DNA of 64,000 nucleotides from JAFAXD01 sp051985675 (GTDB taxonomy: Bacteria; Pseudomonadota; Alphaproteobacteria; Rhizobiales; Xanthobacteraceae). How positions within the stretch are numbered: position 1 is the stretch's first letter; every line of letters starts with the position of its first letter. Below, piece after piece: positions 16,353-25,651 of this stretch. The DNA lies in NCBI GenBank assembly GCA_051985675.1, contig JBPYFJ010000023.1, forward strand, positions 1-64,000. The letters run 5' to 3'. A program made the position numbers and the translations under genes. Under the pieces are notes generated by a model. That model saw only the letters and a program-made list of their open reading frames with translations, did not search any database and was not told where the DNA came from.

Positions 16353-17654
16353 ATGCTCTCCGACCGCCGTCCGATCCTGCTCACCGACGCGCGGATCATC
16401 GATCCCGCGCGTGATCTCGATTTTGCCGGCGACGTCTTGATCGCTGAGGGCGTGATCCGCGAGGCCAAGCGCGGCATCGGCGCCGCCGGCGTGCCGGAAG
16501 GGACCGAAATCGTCGATTGCAGGGATAAGGTCGTTGCACCCGGCTTGATCGACCTGCGCGCATTCGTAGGCGAGCCGGGCGCGGAATACCGTGAGACGCT
16601 CGCGTCCGCGAGCCAGGCGGCGGCGGCCGGCGGCGTCACCACGATCGTCTGCCAACCCGACACCAATCCGGTGATCGACGAACCGGCCATGGTCGATTTC
16701 GTGCTGCGGCGCGCCCGCGACACCGCGATTGTCCACGTCCACCCGATGGCGGCGCTAACCAAGGGGCTCAAGGGCGAGGAGATGACGGAGATCGGCCTGC
16801 TCAAGGCCGCCGGCGCGGTCGCCTTCACGGATGGCGCCAAGAGCGTGACCAACGCCCAGGTCATTCGGCGCGCGCTCACCTACGCGCGCGACTTCGACGC
16901 GATCATCGTGCACCACACCGAGGATCCCCACCTCACCGGCGAAGGCGTCATGAACGAAGGCGAATTCGCTGCCCGCCTCGGCTTGAGCGGGGCGCCCAAG
17001 GCGGCCGAGGTTGTGATGCTTGAACGCGACGTTCGGCTCGCGGCGCTCTCGGGCGGGCGCTATCACGCCGCCTCGATCACCTGCGCCGAGTCGCTCGAGG
17101 TCCTGCGGCGCGCCAAGGACCACAACCCCAACATCACCGCCTCGGTCTCCATCAACCATCTCACGCTTAACGAAATCGACGTTGGATCGTATCGGACCTT
17201 CTGCAAGCTCGCGCCGCCGCTGCGCACCGAAGCCGACCGCGTAGCAATGGTCGAGGCGGTCGGATCGGGTCTCGTCGACACGGTCATGTCGGATCACGAC
17301 CCGCAGGACGTCGAGACCAAGCGGCTGCCGTTCGCCGAAGCAACCCCGGGCGCGATCGGCATCGAGACCATGCTGGTCGCTGGGCTGCGGCTCGTCCACA
17401 ACGGCGAGATCGCGCTCGCAAATTTGCTCACGGCGATGTCGACCCGCCCGGCCGAGTTGCTCGGATTGCCTGGCGGGACGTTGCGCCCCGGCAGCGTTGC
17501 CGACGTGATCGTCATCGACCTTGGTGTGCCTTGGGTGCTCGATCGCGCGCAGCTCAAGTCGAAGTGCAAGAACACGCCGTTCGACGAGGCCCGCCTGCAG
17601 GGCCGGGTGGTTCGCACGATCGTTGCGGGGCGCACCGCGTACGAGTACGTCTGA
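16353..17654 (+). CDS. pyrC: Dihydroorotase-like protein (PyrC'), probably non-catalytic
   Basis: A 433-aa amidohydrolase of dihydroorotase length, 5 bp after pyrB. An active enzyme should carry HxH in DxHVHxREPG after the first strand; here the segment reads GLIDLRAFVGEPGAEYRET, so both metal-ligand histidines are absent. Other parts of the barrel remain (GVTTIVCQPDTNPV, VHHTEDPHL, MSDHDPQDVETK, STRPAELLGLPGG). Pseudomonas-type PyrC' has the same loss and serves as a structural partner of PyrB; I infer that role here. A catalytic PyrC is then expected elsewhere in the genome. Automated pipelines would simply call it dihydroorotase. Confidence 0.85.
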   Translation: MLSDRRPILLTDARIIDPARDLDFAGDVLIAEGVIREAKRGIGAAGVPEGTEIVDCRDKVVAPGLIDLRAFVGEPGAEYRETLASASQAAAAGGVTTIVCQPDTNPVIDEPAMVDFVLRRARDTAIVHVHPMAALTKGLKGEEMTEIGLLKAAGAVAFTDGAKSVTNAQVIRRALTYARDFDAIIVHHTEDPHLTGEGVMNEGEFAARLGLSGAPKAAEVVMLERDVRLAALSGGRYHAASITCAESLEVLRRAKDHNPNITASVSINHLTLNEIDVGSYRTFCKLAPPLRTEADRVAMVEAVGSGLVDTVMSDHDPQDVETKRLPFAEATPGAIGIETMLVAGLRLVHNGEIALANLLTAMSTRPAELLGLPGGTLRPGSVADVIVIDLGVPWVLDRAQLKSKCKNTPFDEARLQGRVVRTIVAGRTAYEYV

Positions 17655-17666
17655 TAAGCCTGTTTT

Positions 17667-18347
17667 ATGCTTCACCCGATCAACTGGTCGCTCGCCTTGC
17701 CCTATTACGCTGGCGCGTTCCTGTTCGGATATCTGCTCGGCTCGATCCCGTTTGGATTGATCCTGACGCGACTTGCCGGAACCCAGGATCTCCGCACGAT
17801 CGGCTCGGGCAATATTGGCGCCACCAATGTTTTACGCACCGGCCGCAAGGGTCTGGCTGCCGCCACTTTGCTCGGCGATATGCTCAAGGGCACGGTGGCG
17901 GTACTGGTGGCCAAGCAATATGGCGGCCAGGATCTTGCTGCTCTGGCGGCACTCGGCGCATTTCTGGGCCATCTGTTTCCGGTCTGGCTGAAGTTCAAAG
18001 GCGGCAAGGGCGTTGCGACCTACATCGGACTGCTGCTCGCGCTCGCCTGGCCGGCCGCCATCATGTTCTGCCTGGTCTGGCTCGCGGTCGCCGCGTTGAC
18101 GCGGTACTCCTCGCTCGCCGCGCTCACCGCCAGCGTGGCGGCGCCGGTCTTCCTCTGGTACGAACGCTATCTGCAGGAAGCACAGGTTTTCTTGCTGCTC
18201 TCCGTGCTGCTGTGGGTCATGCACCGTGCCAACGTCGCGCGGCTGATCGGCGGCACCGAAGGCAAGATCGGGGGTTCCAAAACCCCGCCGTCGTCAGCGC
18301 ACGGGGATAGCGGTGAACAATCGGGCGGGCAGACACCTCACCGATGA
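17667..18347 (+). CDS. plsY: Glycerol-3-phosphate acyltransferase PlsY
   Basis: A 226-aa polytopic membrane enzyme that transfers acyl groups from acyl-phosphate to glycerol-3-phosphate, the first step of phospholipid synthesis. The three conserved cytoplasmic motifs are visible: GYLLGSIPFGLIL, then SGNIGATNVLRTGRKG, then GHLFPVWLKFKGGKGVAT. The hydrophilic tail after about residue 200 (GGSKTPPSSAHGDSGEQSG) is extra and overlaps the 5' end of dprA by 35 bp. It lies 12 bp after pyrC', in the usual alphaproteobacterial pyr-plsY-dprA-topA string. Confidence 0.95.
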   Translation: MLHPINWSLALPYYAGAFLFGYLLGSIPFGLILTRLAGTQDLRTIGSGNIGATNVLRTGRKGLAAATLLGDMLKGTVAVLVAKQYGGQDLAALAALGAFLGHLFPVWLKFKGGKGVATYIGLLLALAWPAAIMFCLVWLAVAALTRYSSLAALTASVAAPVFLWYERYLQEAQVFLLLSVLLWVMHRANVARLIGGTEGKIGGSKTPPSSAHGDSGEQSGGQTPHR

Positions 18348-19263
18348 GCAGCGGTTGGACTGGCTGCGGCTCATTCGAAGCGAACATGTTGGACCACGCA
18401 CGTTCCGTACGTTGCTCGATCATTTTGGCAGCGCGGCCGCGGCGCTCGCGGCACTGCCCGACCTCGCACGCCGCGGCGGCGCGCGCGGCGCGACCAAGGT
18501 CTGTGCTCGCGCGGAGGCCGAGCGCGAGCTTGCGGCGGCCGAGCGTTTGGGCGTCGCTTATCTGGCGGTCGGGGAGCCGGACTATCCGGGTCGCCTGCAA
18601 GCGATCGACGACCCGCCGCCGTTGATCGCCGTGCGCGGCAACCACGCCGCCCTTGCGCTCCCCGCGGTCGGAATCGTCGGCTCGCGCAACGCATCGGCGG
18701 CCGGCGCGAAGTTCGCGCAAATGATCGCGCGCGACCTGGGCGACGCCGGGTTCGCGGTGATCTCGGGCCTGGCCCGCGGGATCGACGCCGTCGCCCATCG
18801 GGCCGCCCTGGCGACGGGGACGATCGCGGTGCTGGCGGGCGGGCACGACCGCATTTATCCGCCCGAACACGCCGAGCTCGCGCACGCGCTGCTCGCCAAC
18901 GGATGCGCGATTTCCGAGATGCCGCTTGGCTGGGAGCCCCGGGCACATGACTTTCCCCGCCGCAATCGCCTGATCTCCGGGCTTGCGCTCGGCGTTATTG
19001 TGGTTGAGGCGGCCAAGCGCTCCGGCTCCCTCATCACCGCGCGGTTTGCGCTCGAGCAAGGACGCGAGGTCTTTGCCGTGCCGGGCTCCCCGCTCGACCC
19101 GCGCGCCGAGGGAACCAACAGCCTGCTCAAGCAGGGAGCGACCCCTGTCACCGAGGCCGCCGATGTGATCAGCGTGTTGGAGCCGATCCTGGGGGCGCCC
19201 GGCGGCGCCGCCATCTCAACAGCCGGAACCATCCGGCCTCGCGGATCGCGCCGACAGCGCTGA
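18313..19263 (+). CDS. dprA: DNA-processing protein DprA, C-terminus lost by frameshift
   Basis: The 316-aa frame holds an N-terminal SAM-like helical region (about 8-60) and the full Rossmann-like DprA domain: AVGIVGSRNASAAGAKF, GFAVISGLARGIDAVAHRAAL, GTIAVLAGGHDRIYPPEHAEL, FPRRNRLISGLA, and EVFAVPGSPLDPRAEGTN. DprA loads RecA on incoming single-stranded DNA in transformation. Past residue about 295 the frame becomes STAGTIRPRGSRRQR and stops, while the expected linker and winged helix continue in the +1 frame (19262-19432). Removing one G from the GGGGG run at 19191-19195 would restore one frame of about 372 codons. GTG start at 18313, overlapping plsY. Confidence 0.88.
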   Translation: MNNRAGRHLTDEQRLDWLRLIRSEHVGPRTFRTLLDHFGSAAAALAALPDLARRGGARGATKVCARAEAERELAAAERLGVAYLAVGEPDYPGRLQAIDDPPPLIAVRGNHAALALPAVGIVGSRNASAAGAKFAQMIARDLGDAGFAVISGLARGIDAVAHRAALATGTIAVLAGGHDRIYPPEHAELAHALLANGCAISEMPLGWEPRAHDFPRRNRLISGLALGVIVVEAAKRSGSLITARFALEQGREVFAVPGSPLDPRAEGTNSLLKQGATPVTEAADVISVLEPILGAPGGAAISTAGTIRPRGSRRQR

Positions 19264-19432
19264 AGCCGCAGCGCGCGTCATGGCGCTGCTCGGGCCGACG
19301 CCGGTTACGATCGACGACCTGATTCAACTGTCCGGTGCCGGCGCCGCGGTCGTCCGCACGGTTTTGCTTGAGCTCGAAATCGCGGGGCGACTGCAGCGCG
19401 AGCGCGGTGGACGGGTCGCCCTGGCGGGCTGA
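19262..19432 (+). pseudogene. Displaced DprA winged-helix domain
   Basis: In the +1 frame relative to dprA the DNA reads a linker (PEPSGLADRADSAEAAARV) and then MALLGPTPVTIDDLIQLSG, VVRTVLLELEIAGRLQRE and GGRVALAG before a stop at 19430-19432. This is the DprA C-terminal winged helix (helix-turn-helix followed by a beta wing). No start codon with a ribosome site exists for it alone, so it is the tail of dprA put out of frame by a single-base change or sequencing error. Confidence 0.8.
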
Positions 19433-19571
19433 GACTCACATCTGCGGTAGTTGGCAACCGCAGGCCGGACCAGCGGGCCACCTCTCAAGGCTGCACGAGC
19501 GAGCCTGACGTCTCGCAGGTTGTCGCGCGGGACGGGCTGAAATCTCACTTATTTACAACGCCTTATGAGGA

Positions 19572-19601
19572 AAATCGCGACCCGGCCCAGGATCGCGATT
19601 T
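19572..19601 (+). other. Hairpin between dprA and topA
   Basis: AAATCGCGA (19572-19580) and TCGCGATTT (19593-19601) form a perfect 9-bp stem with a 12-nt loop, 88 bp upstream of the topA ATG. It is not followed by a T-run. It could be a weak terminator for the pyr-plsY-dprA transcript or a leader structure for topA. A small palindrome (AGGGATTCCCT) follows at about 19607-19617. Confidence 0.4.
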
Positions 19602-19688
19602 GACTTTAGGGATTCCCTTACCCATTTTCGCGGCGCCGAGCGCTGCCTGTGCCGGGAACTCCGCGCACCCGCAAAACCACGGGTTGTC

Positions 19689-22403
19689 ATGAACGTCGTC
19701 GTTGTTGAATCGCCGGCTAAAGCCAAGACAATCAATAAATATTTGGGCCGAGGCTACGAGGTCCTGGCTTCCTTTGGCCACGTCCGCGACTTGCCGCCGA
19801 AAAACGGCTCGGTCGATCCCGACCACAATTTCCGCATGCTCTGGGAAGTCGATCCCAAAGCCCAGAAGCGGCTCAACGACATCGCACAAGCGCTCAAGGG
19901 CTCCGCCAAGCTCATTCTCGCGACCGACCCGGATCGGGAAGGCGAAGCGATCTCGTGGCACGTCCTGGAGGTGCTGAAGGAGAAGAAAGCGCTCAAAGAC
20001 CAGGAGGTCGAGCGCGTGGTCTTCAACGCCATCACCAAGCAGTCGGTGACCGAGGCGATGGCGAACCCACGCCACATCGACCATGCGCTGGTCGACGCCT
20101 ACCTGGCTCGCCGGGCGCTCGACTACCTTGTCGGGTTCACCCTGTCGCCGGTGCTCTGGCGCAAGCTGCCCGGTGCGCGGTCGGCCGGACGCGTTCAATC
20201 GGTCGCGCTGCGGCTGGTGTGCGACCGCGAGCTCGAGATCGAGAAGTTCGTGGCGCGGGAGTTCTGGTCGCTGGTGGCGACGCTCGCCACCCCGCGCGGT
20301 GAGAACTTCGAGGCACGCCTGGTCGGGGCCGATGGTCAGAAGATCCAGCGTCTCGACATTGGATCGGGCGCCGAAGCTGAAGCCTTCAAACGGGCGTTGG
20401 AGACCGCGAGCTTCGCGGTTGCCGCCGTTGAGGCCAAACCGTCCAAGCGCAATCCGGACCCGCCGTTTACGACCTCGACCCTGCAGCAGGAGGCTAGCCG
20501 CAAACTTGGTTTTGCTCCCGCCCACACGATGCGGATCGCACAGCGCCTCTACGAGGGCATAGATATCGGGGGCGAGACGGTCGGGCTGATCACCTACATG
20601 CGTACTGACGGCGTACAGATTGCCGAGGACGCACTGCCCGCGATGCGCAAGATGATCGGCGCCGAGTACGGCGAGCGCTACGTTCCGGAAAGCGCGCGGC
20701 GCTATCAGACCAAGGCCAAGAATGCGCAGGAAGCGCACGAAGCCATTCGTCCGACCGATGTCGCGCGCAAGCCGCGCGACGTCGCCCGCCATCTTGAGCC
20801 TGAGCAGGCCAAGCTTTACGAGCTGATCTGGATGCGCGCGGTCGCAAGCCAGATGGAGTCCGCCGATATCGAGCGCACTGTCGTCGATATCTCCGCCAAA
20901 GTCGGCGCGCGGCTGCTCGACCTGCGGGCGAACGGATCGGTCATCAAGTTCGACGGATTCCTGCGCGTCTATCATGAGGACCGCGACGATCCGGACGAGG
21001 ACGACGAGTCCCGCCGTCTGCCGGAGATGCGCGAAGGCGAGCCGCTGCAGAAACAATCGATCGCTGCGACCCAGCACTTCACCGAGCCGCCGCCGCGCTA
21101 TTCCGAAGCGTCCCTGGTCAAGCGCATGGAGGAGCTCGGCATCGGCCGTCCCTCGACCTACGCGTCGATCCTGCAGGTGCTCAAGGACCGCAAATACGTC
21201 CGGCTGGACAAGCGCCGTCTCTATCCCGAGGACAAGGGCCGCGTGGTGGTCGCGTTCCTGGAGAGCTACTTCACCAAATACGTGGAATACGATTTCACCG
21301 CCGGGCTCGAGGATCAGCTTGACCGCGTGTCCAACAACGAGCTCGGCTGGCGCGATCTGCTGCGCGACTTCTGGAACGATTTCATCGGCGCGGTCGACGG
21401 CATCAAGGATCTGCGCATCGGCGAGGTTCTGACCGCGCTCGATGACATGCTCGCCCCGCACATCTACCCGCCGCGGACGGATGGCGGCGATCCGCGTCAA
21501 TGTCCGGTGTGCGGCACCGGCCGCCTGTCGCTCAAGATCGGGAAATTCGGCGCGTTCATCGGCTGCTCGAACTACCCGGAATGCCGCAACACGCGGCAGT
21601 TGGCGGCGGCGAACGGCGACGGCGCGGTCGAGAACGGCGCCAAGGAGCTGGGAATTGATCCGACGACCGGGCTCCCGGTGACGCTGCGGTCGGGTCGGTT
21701 CGGGCCTTACGTTCAGCTCGGCGAGGGCAAGGATGGCGAAAAGCCCAAGCGTGCCGGCCTGCTCAAGGGCACCGACCCCAACACCGTGACCCTCGAACTT
21801 GCCCTCAAGCTGCTCTCCTTGCCGCGCGAAGTCGGGAAGCATCCGGACGATGGCGAACCAATTCTTGCCGGGGTCGGGCGCTTCGGACCCTACGTCCAGT
21901 ACGGCAAGACCTACGCGAGCCTCGAGCAGGGTGACGATGTTCTGACGGTCGGTCTCAACCGCGCGGTCACGTTGATCGCGGAAAAGATTGCTAAAGGTCC
22001 GCGCGCCCGTCGTTTCGGGGCCGACCCGGGCCGCGCGCTCGGCGACCACCCCAAGGGCGGCCCGATTGTTGCGAAGAACGGTCGCTACGGCCCCTACGTG
22101 AGCCACAACGGCGTCAATGCGACGCTGCCAAACGACAAGACGCCGGATACGGTCACGCTCGAGGAAGCGATTGCCCTGATCGACGCGCGCGCCGCGAAGA
22201 TCGACGGCGCGCCGGCGCGCGGAGTGTCATGGCGAAAGACCCGCGCCGCGCGCGAGGCCGCCGCCCCGACGGCGACGACCGACGCTGAGCCGAAGCCTGC
22301 CCGCAAGCGCTCCGCAAGACCCGCCCGCCCGAAAACCGCGGTCAAGCCGTCCGAGCCAAAACCAAAATCGCCGGCCCGCAGAGCGAGAACCGCTAGCCAG
22401 TAA
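19689..22403 (+). CDS. topA: DNA topoisomerase I
   Basis: A 904-aa type IA topoisomerase that relaxes negative supercoils. The TOPRIM domain is at the start (VVVESPAKAKTINKYLG; acidic triad in ATDPDREGEAISWH at about 80-84). The catalytic tyrosine is Y303 in GLITYMRTDG. SAGRVQSVALRLVCDRE and ELGIGRPSTYASI are further core blocks. One zinc-ribbon-like module has C-x2-C and C-x5-C (CPVCGTGRL, GCSNYPEC). Two RFGPYVQ/RYGPYVS repeats follow, then a basic Lys/Arg/Pro/Ala tail of about 60 residues. ATG at 19689; it ends 60 bp before the convergent PBP1 gene. Confidence 0.96.
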   Translation: MNVVVVESPAKAKTINKYLGRGYEVLASFGHVRDLPPKNGSVDPDHNFRMLWEVDPKAQKRLNDIAQALKGSAKLILATDPDREGEAISWHVLEVLKEKKALKDQEVERVVFNAITKQSVTEAMANPRHIDHALVDAYLARRALDYLVGFTLSPVLWRKLPGARSAGRVQSVALRLVCDRELEIEKFVAREFWSLVATLATPRGENFEARLVGADGQKIQRLDIGSGAEAEAFKRALETASFAVAAVEAKPSKRNPDPPFTTSTLQQEASRKLGFAPAHTMRIAQRLYEGIDIGGETVGLITYMRTDGVQIAEDALPAMRKMIGAEYGERYVPESARRYQTKAKNAQEAHEAIRPTDVARKPRDVARHLEPEQAKLYELIWMRAVASQMESADIERTVVDISAKVGARLLDLRANGSVIKFDGFLRVYHEDRDDPDEDDESRRLPEMREGEPLQKQSIAATQHFTEPPPRYSEASLVKRMEELGIGRPSTYASILQVLKDRKYVRLDKRRLYPEDKGRVVVAFLESYFTKYVEYDFTAGLEDQLDRVSNNELGWRDLLRDFWNDFIGAVDGIKDLRIGEVLTALDDMLAPHIYPPRTDGGDPRQCPVCGTGRLSLKIGKFGAFIGCSNYPECRNTRQLAAANGDGAVENGAKELGIDPTTGLPVTLRSGRFGPYVQLGEGKDGEKPKRAGLLKGTDPNTVTLELALKLLSLPREVGKHPDDGEPILAGVGRFGPYVQYGKTYASLEQGDDVLTVGLNRAVTLIAEKIAKGPRARRFGADPGRALGDHPKGGPIVAKNGRYGPYVSHNGVNATLPNDKTPDTVTLEEAIALIDARAAKIDGAPARGVSWRKTRAAREAAAPTATTDAEPKPARKRSARPARPKTAVKPSEPKPKSPARRARTASQ

Positions 22404-22463
22404 CCCTGGCGGCGCTTCCGCGGCCATTCTCGTTGTACTTCTGACCGGCGCCGCGTGCGGCCT

Positions 22464-25241
22464 CTAGTACGAACCACGATAGACAGTCATCGACTGTTGT
22501 GGATAGGCGGTCGTACAGAAAAACAGGAAGCACTGCGTCACGACGCTGCGTGCAGCTGCCCGGCGCGCGGCCCGCTGGCGCTGCGCTTCCTTGAGGCGCG
22601 CAATTTGGTCGGCATCGACAAAGCGCGTCTTGCGCTCGACCAGCTGACCTTTGGCGTCGAGCCGAAAGTGCTCGATGAAGGCGTATTTGCCTCCGCCCGC
22701 CAGCCGCGTGCCGCTGCCGAGGTCGATTGGGACGTCGGAGATGAAGGCGCGCGCCTCGCGCGACGGCGGCGCGAGCGCCGCCTTCGGCACGCCATTCGCC
22801 CACGCGGCGCGCATGATCGTCTGGAAGATCGGCAACGCCACACTCGCTCCGGTGCTGCCCTGTCCCAATGTGCGGCGCGCGCCCTCGGCGTTGTCGTAGC
22901 CGACCCACACCACGATGGTGATGTCGTTGGTAAACCCGGCAAACCAGGTGTCGTTCTCATCCTCGGACGTACCGGTCTTGCCCCCGACGTAGGGCGCAAG
23001 GTCGCGCGCGGATGCGGCCGTACCGCGTTCGACCACCCCGGCGAGCATCGTCTTGAGCTGGTAGAACGCGACCCGATCCGCCGACTTGAGCTGGACCGGT
23101 GCCTCGGCCTGATGCCGGTAGATCATCTGTCCGTTCTGCTCGATCGACTCGAGCGCATAGGGCGTTGGACGCGCGCCCTCGTTGGCGACGGCCGCGTAGA
23201 ACGCCGCGAGATCGATCGGCCGTACCGGCTGGGCTCCCAGCACGAACGGATAGTATGGGATGCACTCGGTGTAGACCTTGGCCTCAAGTGCGAGCTCGCA
23301 CACCCGCTTGAGACTCACGGCCGGGTCCTTGTCGATCCCGCCATCCAGCAGATGGGCGGTGACCAGGTTGCGGGAATTCTCGAGCCCGCGCCGCAACGTC
23401 ATCATTCCGGAACCGCCGCCTTCGTAATTCTTCGGCGACCAGTAATCCTTCTCCTGCGCGCGCGCTGTGCCGCCGATCGGCGGCAGCGTGATCGGTTCGT
23501 CCGGGACGAGCACGGTCGGCTGCAGTCCGGCTTGCAAGGCCGCCAGATAGGTCAAAGGCTTGATGGTCGAACCCGGCTGGCGCTGCGCCTGGGTGGTCCG
23601 ATTGAGCTGGCTCAACGGGTATGAAAAGCCGCCGGTCATCGCCAGGATCTTTCCGGTCTTGTTTTCGAGCACGAGCGCAGCGCCCTGCACCACCGGGGGG
23701 ACGCGCAGCTCCGCGTGGGCGCTCGGTTTGCTCACGTCGACATAGACGACGTCATAGAGCTTCAGCGCACTGAGCGTCTTCCCGACCCGAACGCTGAGCG
23801 GCACGACGCGCCCGTCAGCAAGTCCGACCCGGACGCCACCCTTCGCGCTGCCGAGCTCAGTGACGATCGCGGGCGTCCAATGCACGTCGTAGAGCATCAG
23901 GTGGGCGGTTGCGAGCGCGCGCTGCCACGCCGGCTGCGCGGACGGATGCTTTTGTTCGGCCGCTTGCACGCGACGCACGGTGTTTGCCAGATTGGTCTCG
24001 GCGCCCTGGAACTCGACCCGCCCGCGGGTGATTTCATAGCGTGCCAGCCCGTCCTGCAGCGCCGTTTCCACGGCGCGCTGCAGCACCGGGTTGATGGTCG
24101 AGCGAACCGTGTACGAACCGCCGGTCAACAGATCCACGTCGGCGGCCGTCTTGGCCTCGCGTCGGATCTGATCGACAAAATAAAGCCCCGAGTCGCGGCT
24201 GGCTCGCTCCAGGGCGACCATGCGCGGCTCGGCCGCCGCGGCTTGCCGCATCTGCTCGGCGTCGATCACCCCGTCCTGCTGCATGCGGGTGAGCACGTAT
24301 TCGTAACGCGCGAGCGCACGATCGGGATAGCGATCCGGACTGAAGTAGCTCGGGCCCTTGGTCAGGCCGGCGAGGAGCGCACCGTCGGCAAGCGAAAGCT
24401 CCTTGGCCGACTTCCCGAAATAGCGGCGGGCCGCCATCTCGATGCCCCACGCGCTGCGGCCGAGATAGATCGAATTGAGGTAGAGCTCGAGAATCTCCGA
24501 CTTGCTGAACTCGCGCTCCATCCGCGCGGCGACGATCATCTCACGGATTTTACGCTCGTAGGTCACGTCGTCGCCGACCAGGAGATTCTTCACGACCTGC
24601 TGGGTGATGGTCGAACCGCCTTGCGGGCGCCCCGGCTGCGCGAGGTTGCCCACGAACGCACGGATCAGTCCGCGCTCATCGACGCCGTGATGCGCGAAGA
24701 AACGCTTGTCTTCAACCGACACGAACGCCCGTTGAACAACCTCGGGGACGTCACTCAGCGGCACCGATAAACGGCGCTGCCCCGGTTGGTAGTCGTCCGC
24801 GAAGCGCTTGCCCTTGCCGTCGAGGATGACGTTGAGGCCGCGCAGCTTCTGCTCGTTCAGCTTGGCGACGTCGGGCAAGTCGGCCGTCGCCTTGTTATAG
24901 AACGCAATGATGTCGTCGACCTCGACGGGGGAGGCGCCGACGGATTCTCCCTTGCAGAATTGCCGATAGGCCGCGAACAAATCGTCGAAATTGATACCGT
25001 GGAAGACTTTGCTCTCGCCTTCCACGGCTTTCGGATCGTTCATCGCGATTGCGATCAACTCGTCGATGTTGATGTTTTCCAGATCAAACGCCTTGAGCAT
25101 GTGCGCGCAGCCCTCGTGCAAGAGCTGCACGACCTCGGCCCGGTCGCGCGCCGGATCGAACTCGGTCTTGACGTCGGACCGCGTGGTGATCTGGCTCAGC
25201 GTGAGAGCGACGGCGAAGATCTTGATGAGGATGGCGTTCAT
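22464..25241 (-). CDS. Bifunctional penicillin-binding protein 1 (transglycosylase/transpeptidase)
   Basis: A 925-aa PBP1A-like enzyme that polymerises and crosslinks peptidoglycan. An N-terminal hydrophobic segment (1-20) anchors or exports it. A non-standard region follows (about 25-130, NIDELIAIAMNDPKAVEGES). The GT51 domain has VEDKRFFAHHG (E177), GGSTITQQVVKN (209-219) and ELYLNSIYLGR. The transpeptidase has PGSTIKP (Ser558, Lys561), SRN (623-625) and KTGTSE (755). The C-terminus is basic, then Cys/Phe-rich (TQCFLFFCTT). Divergent from rnr, convergent with topA. The ribosome site at 25241 is weak. Confidence 0.93.
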   Translation of the reverse strand: MNAILIKIFAVALTLSQITTRSDVKTEFDPARDRAEVVQLLHEGCAHMLKAFDLENINIDELIAIAMNDPKAVEGESKVFHGINFDDLFAAYRQFCKGESVGASPVEVDDIIAFYNKATADLPDVAKLNEQKLRGLNVILDGKGKRFADDYQPGQRRLSVPLSDVPEVVQRAFVSVEDKRFFAHHGVDERGLIRAFVGNLAQPGRPQGGSTITQQVVKNLLVGDDVTYERKIREMIVAARMEREFSKSEILELYLNSIYLGRSAWGIEMAARRYFGKSAKELSLADGALLAGLTKGPSYFSPDRYPDRALARYEYVLTRMQQDGVIDAEQMRQAAAAEPRMVALERASRDSGLYFVDQIRREAKTAADVDLLTGGSYTVRSTINPVLQRAVETALQDGLARYEITRGRVEFQGAETNLANTVRRVQAAEQKHPSAQPAWQRALATAHLMLYDVHWTPAIVTELGSAKGGVRVGLADGRVVPLSVRVGKTLSALKLYDVVYVDVSKPSAHAELRVPPVVQGAALVLENKTGKILAMTGGFSYPLSQLNRTTQAQRQPGSTIKPLTYLAALQAGLQPTVLVPDEPITLPPIGGTARAQEKDYWSPKNYEGGGSGMMTLRRGLENSRNLVTAHLLDGGIDKDPAVSLKRVCELALEAKVYTECIPYYPFVLGAQPVRPIDLAAFYAAVANEGARPTPYALESIEQNGQMIYRHQAEAPVQLKSADRVAFYQLKTMLAGVVERGTAASARDLAPYVGGKTGTSEDENDTWFAGFTNDITIVVWVGYDNAEGARRTLGQGSTGASVALPIFQTIMRAAWANGVPKAALAPPSREARAFISDVPIDLGSGTRLAGGGKYAFIEHFRLDAKGQLVERKTRFVDADQIARLKEAQRQRAARRAAARSVVTQCFLFFCTTAYPQQSMTVYRGSY

Positions 25242-25651
25242 CGCGGCACGTTCGTCATGGCGACAACCAGGGGACGCTCAATCGGTCACCCCAACGCCAC
25301 CCGCCGTCGAACGCGCCCACTGATCAAATCACAGTTTTGAGCGTTTGCAGAGCGCGATTGTTAGGAAAAGGATGTGTCACGCCAGTGACCATCGCTTCCC
25401 GGTGGCTGAGCCTCGTCCCGGCAAGCTGGCGTCCGGCCAGTCCGCGCCACTCGGGTCACGCGCGCCGCGATGGTCGGATTTCTGTGCGCAGGCTGTCTTT
25501 CGTCCGCGGGCCGAGCAGCGGCGCAAATTGCTCGTGAAGCCCCTGATTTCAGTGCGGTTTTTGTTTCGGCACGGCGGTGACTCCGCGCCTGTTCGATCCG
25601 AAGCCCTGGAGAAAATGCCCAGCAGTCACTATCTAAGGCGCAACTACAACA
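25242..25651. other. No gene seen (410 bp), divergent promoter region
   Basis: This lies between the divergent PBP1 and rnr genes and should hold both promoters. A 104-codon plus frame crosses it but is Arg/Ser-rich without a domain. I see no clear repeat. Confidence 0.5.

Noticed and set aside
19563..22106. 847-codon open frame antisense to topA
   Set aside because: It mirrors topA exactly, is Arg/Leu/Asp-rich as expected from the complement of GC-rich codons, and has no ribosome site or domain.
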